Origin: CAZJGF01 sp964545665
GTDB lineage: Bacteria; Chloroflexota; Dehalococcoidia; GIF9; AB-539-J10
Assembly (NCBI GenBank): GCA_964545665.1
Contig: CAZJGF010000041.1
Span: forward strand, 1-13,557
Reading direction: 5' to 3'
Length of the DNA stretch: 13,557 bases
In this document: positions 6,021 through 12,604 of the stretch, piece after piece
Position numbering within the stretch: position 1 is the stretch's first letter
How the letters are laid out: every line of letters starts with the position of its first letter
Program-made: the position numbers and the translations under genes
The notes under the pieces: model-generated
The model's input: only the letters and a program-made list of their open reading frames with translations
Databases searched by the model: none
Told to the model about the DNA's origin: nothing

Positions 6021-6974
6021 ATGGAACTGGCCAAAGAAGTATTGCAAGGCAATGTAAAAGCAGCGGCAAGATTGATAAGATGCGTGGAAGATGAGCTACC
6101 CAGCGCTATTGAAGAACTGAAAATCCTTTATCCTCATACTGGAAAGGCTTACATCATTGGTATTACTGGTTCCCCAGGCTCAGGAAAAAGCACTCTGGTA
6201 GATGTGCTAATAGATGCCTTCAGGAAGAGGGGTAAGACTGTCGGCGTTATTGCTGTCGATCCATCCAGTCCCTTCAGTGGTGGGGCGATACTCGGCGACA
6301 GAATAAGAATGCAGAGACATGCCACAGATGATGGCGTCTTCATCAGGAGTCTAGCTAGCAGAGGTTGCTACGGCGGACTATCCAGAGCTACAGCCAACGT
6401 GATTCACATTATGGATGCCATGGGAAAGGACATTATATTGGTGGAGACTGTAGGTGCCGGTCAGGCTGAGGTGGATATAATTGATTTTGCTCATACCTCT
6501 ATAGTGACCCTGGTGCCCGGGACAGGGGATTGGGTTCAAACGCTTAAAGCTGGCATCCTGGAGATAGCTGATATTTTTGTGGTAAACAAAGCAGACAAGG
6601 ATGGCGCTAACGCATTGAAAGTCGAGCTGCAAACTATGCTCCACATGAATGCCTATTCTTCAGAGGCATGGAAGCCGAAGATATTCTTGACCGAAGCGAT
6701 CAACAATAAAGGAATCGATGAGCTAGTGGAAGGGATCTACCAGCATAGAGAATTTCTCGTTGCCACCGGGAAGTACGATGCGTATCTTAGAGAGAAGGGA
6801 AGGCTGGAGCTAATTGAAGTCCTTAGGAGTTCCTTGATGGACCACGTCCTTCGAATAGCCAATAGAGATGACTACCTGGATAAGCTAGTAGATGATCTAG
6901 TAAGCAGAAGAACCGACCCATACTCCGCTGCTGGGAATATCATTAACAGATTGATGCAAGAAGGGAAATTATGA
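6021..6974 (+). CDS. meaB: MeaB/ArgK-type GTPase, mutase chaperone
   Basis: This is a P-loop GTPase of the MeaB/MMAA family, which uses GTP to gate loading of adenosylcobalamin into, and rescue of inactivated cofactor from, its partner mutase. From ATG 6021 it has 317 residues, the usual length. Visible are Walker A GSPGSGKS (50-57), the family block DPSSPFSGGAILGDR (80-94), ETVGAGQ (142-148) containing the Walker B glycine, and the guanine-specificity motif NKAD (189-192). The C-terminus has the dimerisation-arm pattern DPYSAA. The frame is open back to an ATG at 5991 that overlaps the preceding gene, but AAGGG lies before 6021, and the protein from there starts like other MeaB proteins. Third gene of the mutase operon. 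Its partner here is probably an isobutyryl-CoA-type mutase, so it may be the MeaI-like variant. Confidence 0.93.
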   Translation: MELAKEVLQGNVKAAARLIRCVEDELPSAIEELKILYPHTGKAYIIGITGSPGSGKSTLVDVLIDAFRKRGKTVGVIAVDPSSPFSGGAILGDRIRMQRHATDDGVFIRSLASRGCYGGLSRATANVIHIMDAMGKDIILVETVGAGQAEVDIIDFAHTSIVTLVPGTGDWVQTLKAGILEIADIFVVNKADKDGANALKVELQTMLHMNAYSSEAWKPKIFLTEAINNKGIDELVEGIYQHREFLVATGKYDAYLREKGRLELIEVLRSSLMDHVLRIANRDDYLDKLVDDLVSRRTDPYSAAGNIINRLMQEGKL

Positions 6975-7281
6975 TCATGCCCCAAATGATATTGGGTTGA
7001 TGGCTAACAATGCTTCGAGGGTATCTCCTTGCTCCACAAGGCAACATGCCTATCCTCAAGCTGCACTACCCCAAAAAATGCTCAGACTCTCATCTTTGCC
7101 CTGAAGCCATCAATAACTATTAAGAAATCATTGGAGATGTGTTACACTTCAGTCAAATCGGAAAGAAAGAAGGACATAAACGTGGATAAAGTCGCACTAA
7201 TGGAAAGCCGGGGGCGATCCTTGGTTAGGGCTGTCTGTGCCGAGGTTCCACTCTCGCCGGACGTCAGAAAGGAAGGTCATC
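6975..7281. other. Intergenic region between mutase operon and aminotransferase
   Basis: These 307 bases carry no convincing gene; open frames here give unordered translations. A 5 bp stem, CCCAA (6981-6985) with TTGGG (6992-6996), follows the meaB stop but has no T-tract. A weak promoter-like pair, TTGCCC (7096-7101) and TATTAA (7118-7123) at 16-base spacing, could serve the aminotransferase gene; each matches four of six consensus bases, so it is only a candidate. GGAAGG at 7271-7276 is the ribosome binding site of the next gene. Confidence 0.5.
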
Positions 7282-8262
7282 ATGAGTCTTAGAATTTTGT
7301 CTAGAAATGAGGTCTTTGCTGAGACGCCTGAATGGCGGCGGCCCGGATGTTCAAATTACCTTGCCATGTACTCCAGCGTTTTCGGAGGCGTAGTGACAGA
7401 TCCGGCTCTAATGGTCATCCCGGTGGATGACCACATAGTGAACCGCGGGGATGGCATTTTTGAATTCTTTGATGTCATAAACGGCTTCGCTTACAATCTC
7501 GGTGCCCATCTATCTAGATTTGAGAGATCGGCCGAGATAATCTCATTAAGTCCGCCCTTCGACATGAATACTATCAAGCAGATTATTCTAGAGACTATAG
7601 CCATATCGGGTGCTAAAGATTGTGGCGTGCGTGTTTTTCTTTCACGTGGACTGGGAGATTTTAGCTGTGACCCAACAACACCGAAGACAAGCCTGTTGTA
7701 CGTTGTTGCTGTGAAGTTCCCTCAAATTCGTCCGCAGATCTACACCAAAGGAACGGCAGCCGTAACCACCCATGTTCCTGTGAAGCCAGGATTCTACGCT
7801 CAGGTTAAATCAACTTGTTATCTCCTTAATGCATTGCTCGACCTAGAGGCACGCCGAAACAATGCAGATTATGGTATTTGGTACGATCAGGAAGGACACC
7901 TGACTGAGTCATCAACCGAAAATGTGACTATTGTGAGTAAAGAAAAGATATTAAAATACCCTAGGTTTGACCATATGCTAAGAGGTACCACCCTACTCCG
8001 GGCAGTTGACCTTGCCACAGAGCTGGTCAGAAACGGAGAACTGGCAGGTGTCTCCCAAACAGATATCACCCAACAAGAGGTGTATGACAGCTCAGAAATG
8101 CTTGTACTAACTAGTAGTTTCTTTATAGTGCCGGTGGTCAAATATGATGGAACGACAATTGGTACTGGCAGACCAGGACCAGTCTTTCATCGGCTTTCGG
8201 ATCTTTTTCAAAAGGATAGAACAGAAAATAGAGAGATGCTTACTCCTGTTCCCTATGCCTAG
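7282..8262 (+). CDS. Class IV PLP-dependent aminotransferase (branched-chain / D-amino-acid type)
   Basis: This 326-residue fold-type IV PLP enzyme belongs with branched-chain aminotransferases, D-amino-acid aminotransferases and aminodeoxychorismate lyases. Seen in order are a start block with RGDGIFEFFDVINGFAYNL (55-73), HLSRFERSA (76-84), the PLP-binding Lys176 in QVKSTCYLLN, Glu209 in GHLTESSTENV, which contacts the pyridine nitrogen in this family, LRGTTLLR (233-240) for the phosphate, and a LTSSF motif followed by PV. Substrate cannot be decided by eye. The N-terminal insert around WRRPGCSNYLAMYSS differs from canonical IlvE. Start ATG 7282 has GGAAGG five bases upstream; the frame is open to 7237 without a better start. 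An opine-type dehydrogenase follows 102 bases later, and the mutase operon precedes it, suggesting amino-acid-derived carbon. Confidence 0.85.
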   Translation: MSLRILSRNEVFAETPEWRRPGCSNYLAMYSSVFGGVVTDPALMVIPVDDHIVNRGDGIFEFFDVINGFAYNLGAHLSRFERSAEIISLSPPFDMNTIKQIILETIAISGAKDCGVRVFLSRGLGDFSCDPTTPKTSLLYVVAVKFPQIRPQIYTKGTAAVTTHVPVKPGFYAQVKSTCYLLNALLDLEARRNNADYGIWYDQEGHLTESSTENVTIVSKEKILKYPRFDHMLRGTTLLRAVDLATELVRNGELAGVSQTDITQQEVYDSSEMLVLTSSFFIVPVVKYDGTTIGTGRPGPVFHRLSDLFQKDRTENREMLTPVPYA

Positions 8263-8364
8263 AAATTTGACTTTGCTTCAAAGTTGAGCAATGATGAGTA
8301 TGCACTTTAAGAAAGTCAGAGTTTGGGCTGAGAAGCGTGAAGGAAGGGGAAAATAGACATAGAT

Positions 8365-9540
8365 ATGAGTAGGATACTCGATAAGCCGGTAGCGGTCCTT
8401 GGTGGAGGCGCCTGTGCCCAAGCTTTTGCCGCAGAGTTTGCTCTTGCTGGATATAAGGTACGACTGTATGAATTACCAGAACTTGCTCAACAGACCCTGG
8501 GAGAAGTTCTGAGCACTCATGAGATAGAGTTTGCAGGCACTCAGACCAACTTCAAGTGGTTCAGGAGAGCAGGGGTTGCCAGGATTGACGTTGTCACCAC
8601 AGAGATAGCGGAGGCATTAGAGGGTGCTGGTTTGGTGCTGGTAGCTATCCCGGCCAAGGGCCATAAGCCCTTCTTTGAGAGAATCATTCCATGTCTACAG
8701 GATGGGCAGGTGATAAGCGTCTTCCCCGACAATTTTGGCTCCTTGATGCTCAGAAAGATGATGCGTGACGAAGGCTGCAATGTAGACGTCGTTATTGGGG
8801 GATGGAGTTCCATGCCATACGGGGTCAGAGTAGTAGGGCCAGGTAAACTTGACTGCCTGATGAGGACACGCGAGCTTCTTGGCGACGCTTTGCCAAGCAA
8901 GGACGGAGACAAATTCTTTGAGACCTTGAGAGGAATCCCGGCGTTCGATGGCGCAGTGGAACTCAAAAGAGGAGACACAGTCATCGGAGTCGACCTTTCC
9001 AATCCCAATCCTGTTGTTCACGTTCCTGGCTCAATCCTCAATGTAGGCGCCATGGAGGTCTCGGAAATGGAAGGGACTCTGGGCATTCCCAAGGGTCAAT
9101 ACTCAATGTACAAGTACGGAATGAGCCCGGCAGTCGCCAGGGTGCAGTTCGCCTTTCATCAGGAAGAGAAGAGAATCGCCAAGGCCATGGGGATACAGAT
9201 GGCTGAGTTCCGCGAGGACCAATTCTTCTGGAAGGGCAGCATTATGGGTCTGGAGTTCTGGGGTCCATTTGTGGATGTCATTATGCCACCAATAGTCGGC
9301 CCCACTTCTACCGAACACAGGTACTTCACTGAGGACATACCGGTTGGAACGGTTATGCGTTACAATCTGGCCAGGAAATTTGGTGTAGAGATACCCTTAA
9401 TAGAAGCGATGATATTGCTGGGATCGGCAATCTGTAAGCAGGATTTCTTCAAAGAGGGAAGGTCTCTAGAAGAACTGGGCATTGACAATTTATCCAGAGA
9501 GCAGATAATAAGATATGTTAGAGAAGGGGTAAGGCCATAG
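8365..9540 (+). CDS. NAD/NADP octopine/nopaline dehydrogenase family oxidoreductase
   Basis: This 391-residue protein has the layout of opine dehydrogenases, which reversibly join an amino acid and a 2-oxo acid by reductive amination. The N-terminal Rossmann domain begins PVAVLGGGACAQAFAAEFALAG, with GxGxxA at 13-18 and an acidic residue (Glu36) ending strand 2, which favours NAD. The second domain shows the family's NPNPVVHVPGSILN (213-226), with candidate catalytic His219, and GPTSTEHRYFTEDIPVGTV (312-330), with a likely partner Asp324. True opine synthesis has been shown for few members, and the substrate here is unknown. The ATG at 8365 lies about 15 bases after AGGAAGGGG, rather far. A small stem (ACTTTG/CAAAGT, 8270-8284) follows the aminotransferase stop. 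Position between an aminotransferase and a TRAP transporter suggests catabolism of an imported N-substituted amino acid. Confidence 0.82.
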   Translation: MSRILDKPVAVLGGGACAQAFAAEFALAGYKVRLYELPELAQQTLGEVLSTHEIEFAGTQTNFKWFRRAGVARIDVVTTEIAEALEGAGLVLVAIPAKGHKPFFERIIPCLQDGQVISVFPDNFGSLMLRKMMRDEGCNVDVVIGGWSSMPYGVRVVGPGKLDCLMRTRELLGDALPSKDGDKFFETLRGIPAFDGAVELKRGDTVIGVDLSNPNPVVHVPGSILNVGAMEVSEMEGTLGIPKGQYSMYKYGMSPAVARVQFAFHQEEKRIAKAMGIQMAEFREDQFFWKGSIMGLEFWGPFVDVIMPPIVGPTSTEHRYFTEDIPVGTVMRYNLARKFGVEIPLIEAMILLGSAICKQDFFKEGRSLEELGIDNLSREQIIRYVREGVRP

Positions 9541-9586
9541 CACTTTACAGAAGCCCCTTGAAAGCGAACTAAGAAGGAGGTGTGGC

Positions 9587-9621
9587 ATGTAATGAGAGCA
9601 AAAAGGAAGAACAGCACGTAG
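9587..9621 (+). promoter_or_regulatory. Start-stop and nine-codon leader frame ahead of dctP
   Basis: AAGGAGGTG (9574-9582) is a near-perfect ribosome binding site. It is followed by ATG-TAA (9587-9592), then overlapping that stop by ATG (9592) a nine-codon frame ending TAG (9619-9621). A second AAAGGAGGTGA (9642-9652) precedes the real dctP start at 9656. The arrangement suggests a leader that holds or idles ribosomes, or a decayed start of an older gene. Function is inference. Confidence 0.3.
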
Positions 9622-9655
9622 GTGAACTGAGAAACAAAAAGAAAGGAGGTGAAAC

Positions 9656-10681
9656 ATGTTTCGAAAGTGGCAAGTTTTAGTAGGCATTCTCGTGGTATTG
9701 GCATTAGCCATATCTTTGGCACCCGGCTGTGCCCCTTCAGCGCCAGCTAAGCAGGAATGGCGCTTGGCTCAGGTCCATCCCGTAGGCAGCGACCATGACC
9801 TCAGGATGGTGGCCTTTGCCGACGAGGTGAGAGAGAAGACCGACGACCGAATTGACATCACCGTCTACTCCGGTGGCACACTTGGAGACTGGGTGGAGAA
9901 CAACGAAATGGTGATGAGAGGTGCCCTTGAGATGGCCTGTGTACCCACAAGCCCCGACTACGACCCCAGGTTGAACATAGCTTATTATCTTCCCTATGTC
10001 GTGACAAGTTACGAGGACGCCAGGAAGATCTATACGCCGGGTGGCCTCATCTACGAATTGACTGCTCCCATGTTTGAAGGAGTCGGTTCGCACAATTTGG
10101 GCTTTCTGCCTATAGGGATGTCGGGGTGCACTCTAAGGGACGTGCCTCCCAGCCCGGGTGACCCTTACGTGCCCAAGAACATGAAAATAAGGGTCATGCC
10201 GCTCAAGATGTGCGAGATTTGCTGGGAGTCGTTGGGCTACATTCCCACCGCTATCCCTTATGCCGAGGCTTACACTGCCATCGCCACTGGCATTGTTGAT
10301 GGGGAAATGGGTGGCCCTCCTTTCCAGGGCTACCAGTTCCGCGACATCCAGGGCTGCTGGATCCAGTACAATGAATATGTTGAGCAGTGGTGCTGGGTCA
10401 TAAACAAGGACCTGTGGGATGGACTCAGTGAGGCAGATCAAAAGGTTATTACAGATGCCGCTAACACACAGATAATGGGTCGCTGGGATCTCGTAGAGGC
10501 GGAAGACGAACAATACCGACAGGAGATGGAAGACTTCGGCCTCGAGATAATAATGCTCACCGATGCAGAGCTGGAGGTAATTGCTGAGAAGGTCCGTAAG
10601 GAGACCTGGCCTCTCATGGAGGAAGTTGTTGGCAAGGCTATCATGGATGAGATTTACACCGCCTTAGGTACAGCGCGTTAA
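9656..10681 (+). CDS. dctP: TRAP transporter periplasmic/lipoprotein substrate-binding subunit DctP
   Basis: This is the solute-binding component of a tripartite ATP-independent transporter, which captures an organic acid outside the membrane and hands it to DctQM. It has 341 residues. Residues 1-25 form a lipoprotein-type signal (hydrophobic V7-L21, then APGC with Cys25). The mature part begins CAPSAPAKQEW. The family core is present: LAQVHPVGSDHD, the Arg motif MKIRVMP (176-182, Arg179) that binds a carboxylate in most DctP proteins, and a TGIVDGEM stretch (211-218). The usual QENP after VDG is replaced by EMGGPP. Six further cysteines (95, 158, 186, 189, 234, 246), including a CxxC, are unusual for the family. 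The start is fixed by AAAGGAGGTGA just upstream. dctQ and dctM follow. Confidence 0.92.
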   Translation: MFRKWQVLVGILVVLALAISLAPGCAPSAPAKQEWRLAQVHPVGSDHDLRMVAFADEVREKTDDRIDITVYSGGTLGDWVENNEMVMRGALEMACVPTSPDYDPRLNIAYYLPYVVTSYEDARKIYTPGGLIYELTAPMFEGVGSHNLGFLPIGMSGCTLRDVPPSPGDPYVPKNMKIRVMPLKMCEICWESLGYIPTAIPYAEAYTAIATGIVDGEMGGPPFQGYQFRDIQGCWIQYNEYVEQWCWVINKDLWDGLSEADQKVITDAANTQIMGRWDLVEAEDEQYRQEMEDFGLEIIMLTDAELEVIAEKVRKETWPLMEEVVGKAIMDEIYTALGTAR

Positions 10682-10704
10682 GGCCCGAGGAGTAGATTTT
10701 CAAG

Positions 10705-11223
10705 ATGAAGAAGGTTGCGCTAGCTGCCTGGCGTGCTCTGCTACACGTGCAGAGAGGCATCCTGGTTGCTAGCGCAACCTTTCTTATCATCCTGCTTACT
10801 TCCGAAGTAGTCATGCGTTACGTCATTCATTACCCTGGTATGGAAGTTGAAGAGATAGCCACGTTGCTCGCCTTTTGGCTTTACTTTATGGGAGCCGCCT
10901 ACGGCACTTATGACCGCAGCCATATTAAGGCAGACATAACTTACCTTATGTTTAAAGACCCAAAGAAGCTAGCCATCGCCAAAGCTTCATCTGTCGCTAT
11001 TGCGCTTGTCTTAGCGGGAATCATGCTTTCCTGGGGCCTCAACTATTTCATCTGGGGCATTACCCGGGGAGAGCGCTCACGAATTTTGTACATGCCTATG
11101 GTCTTGTCCCAGAGCAGTATCTTCTTCGGGGCTATTTTGATGTTCCTCTACTTCGCCACTGAACTGGTCGACATGGTGCGCCAAGTTATGGGAAGAGGCC
11201 CTATTGTCAACAAGGAGAGCTAG
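10705..11223 (+). CDS. dctQ: TRAP transporter small membrane subunit DctQ
   Basis: This is the small integral-membrane component linking DctP and DctM function. It has 172 residues with four predicted membrane segments at about 17-36, 48-68, 90-115 and 133-153. It shows the family motif EVVMRYV (34-40), followed by an amphipathic stretch with conserved acidic residues (MEVEEIA, 46-52), then an FWLYFMGA segment (58-64) and a His-containing loop (DRSHIKAD). It begins 23 bases after dctP. GGAG at 10687-10690 is a rather distant ribosome binding site. The stop TAG lies three bases before the dctM start. Confidence 0.9.
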   Translation: MKKVALAAWRALLHVQRGILVASATFLIILLTSEVVMRYVIHYPGMEVEEIATLLAFWLYFMGAAYGTYDRSHIKADITYLMFKDPKKLAIAKASSVAIALVLAGIMLSWGLNYFIWGITRGERSRILYMPMVLSQSSIFFGAILMFLYFATELVDMVRQVMGRGPIVNKES

Positions 11224-11226
11224 AAA

Positions 11227-12546
11227 GTGGATATAGTTGCCGACACGGTAGTTCTGGTGGGGCTCCTTGTCTGGGGAGTACCGATCCCTCTTTGCTTTAT
11301 GGGAGCTGTGTTACTTATGGCGCTAGTACATGGTTATGACTTCAATTTCTTACTGCCTGTCGGCTTCTACAAGTTGAATTCAATAGTCCTTCTGGCTGTC
11401 CCATTCTTTATTCTGCTGGGGGAGCTCCTGAGCACCACGGGCATCGGCAAGCGTCTGGTGGAATTTGCCAATGCCTTGTTGGGCAGGGTCAGAGGCGGGC
11501 TGGGGGCAGTCTCGGTAGTATCCTGCGCTTTGGTTGGAGCTATTGCTGGCACTTGCAGTGCCGCTGTCGCTGCGGTAGGCAGTATAATGATTCCTCGCCT
11601 GCAGGAGAATGGCTACCCAAAGGGATATTCCTCGGCCTTAGTAACCTGTGCCTCGATTTTGGGACAGCTTATCCCGCCCAGCGTGCCCATGATTTTCTTC
11701 GCCTGGGCGACCTTTCAACCAGTGGGACCTTGCTGGCTGGCAACTATTGTTCCAGGGATTCTGTTGGTAATAATATATAGCTTCATTAACTACATGCTTT
11801 GTCGCAAAATGCCAAGCGTAAGGGTTGAGCCGCCGACTAGCCGAAGGACGTGGGCCGTGGGGGTAGGACACGCCAGCTACCGGGCAGCTATTGCCATACT
11901 GATACCCCTTGCTGTCTTGGGAAGTATCTGGGGTGGTATTGCTACCCCCACTGAGGCAGCAGCCATAGGACTCGTGGTCAGCATCTTAATCGGTTTTGTT
12001 ATTTACCGCAGCATAAAGTTGGGCGAATTCAGGAATAGTCTAGTAACGGCAGGCACTACTACTGGAGTGATTATACTCATGGTCTACTTTGTCATGATTT
12101 TGTCCCGCATCTATACTATGGAGAATGTGCCGCAACGCCTTATCGTGCTTCTGACTGGCATCTCGGACAACAAGTATGTAATACTGCTCATGGTGAACCT
12201 GTTCTTGATTATTATCGGAATGCTCATGGACGATTTCAGCGGTACCCTCCTCAGTGCGCCCTTGTTATTTCCCCTGATGACAGCGATAGGAGTGCATCCC
12301 TTCCACTTCGCAGCTATCATGGGTACCAATTTGGGGCTGGGTAATATGACGCCGCCTTGCGCTCCCATCCTTTATTTAGGGGCGCGAATTGGGGGTGTCA
12401 CCATTGATAAAATGATGAAAACAACAGCGATTTACCTCCTCCTGGGCTCTCTGCCAGTAGTGTTGATCACCACCTATTTCCCTCCTCTTGCCTTGACCCT
12501 GCCTCATTTGCTTTCTCCTAACTTGGTTCCCACAATATGGGGGTGA
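11227..12546 (+). CDS. dctM: TRAP transporter large membrane subunit DctM
   Basis: This is the channel-forming subunit that drives substrate import with an ion gradient (usually sodium). It has 439 residues, almost entirely hydrophobic, with about a dozen membrane segments. Typical blocks are TGIGKRLVEFANALLGRVRG, the conserved AGTCSAAVAAVGSIMIPRL region where many relatives read GSSAATAAAIG, GQLIPPSVPMIFF, ATPTEAAAIGL, and a C-terminal NLGLGNMTPPCAP motif. The start is GTG 11227, with AAGGAG (11212-11217) nine bases upstream inside the dctQ end; no ATG of comparable position exists. Third gene of the dctPQM operon. Its start and family motifs leave little doubt; the transported compound is unknown. 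Confidence 0.93.
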   Translation: MDIVADTVVLVGLLVWGVPIPLCFMGAVLLMALVHGYDFNFLLPVGFYKLNSIVLLAVPFFILLGELLSTTGIGKRLVEFANALLGRVRGGLGAVSVVSCALVGAIAGTCSAAVAAVGSIMIPRLQENGYPKGYSSALVTCASILGQLIPPSVPMIFFAWATFQPVGPCWLATIVPGILLVIIYSFINYMLCRKMPSVRVEPPTSRRTWAVGVGHASYRAAIAILIPLAVLGSIWGGIATPTEAAAIGLVVSILIGFVIYRSIKLGEFRNSLVTAGTTTGVIILMVYFVMILSRIYTMENVPQRLIVLLTGISDNKYVILLMVNLFLIIIGMLMDDFSGTLLSAPLLFPLMTAIGVHPFHFAAIMGTNLGLGNMTPPCAPILYLGARIGGVTIDKMMKTTAIYLLLGSLPVVLITTYFPPLALTLPHLLSPNLVPTIWG

Positions 12547-12604
12547 GGATAACATGAAACCAGCCTCTGAGATTGCTCTGCACGCGGCTGGATAAGCTCT
12601 TGCA

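Noticed and set aside
6981..6996. Terminator after meaB (CCCAA/TTGGG stem).
   Set aside because: Five base pairs only and no T-tract follows.
7196..7262. tRNA-like stretch with GGTTC near 7245.
   Set aside because: No acceptor stem, D-arm or anticodon arm could be folded around it.
7029..7292. Small plus-strand frame of 87 codons between meaB and the aminotransferase gene.
   Set aside because: Disordered translation, no motif, overlaps the true aminotransferase start and its ribosome binding site.
9544..9572. Promoter for dctP starting with TTTACA at 9544-9549.
   Set aside because: No acceptable -10 element at 16-18 bases downstream (AACTAA is the best).
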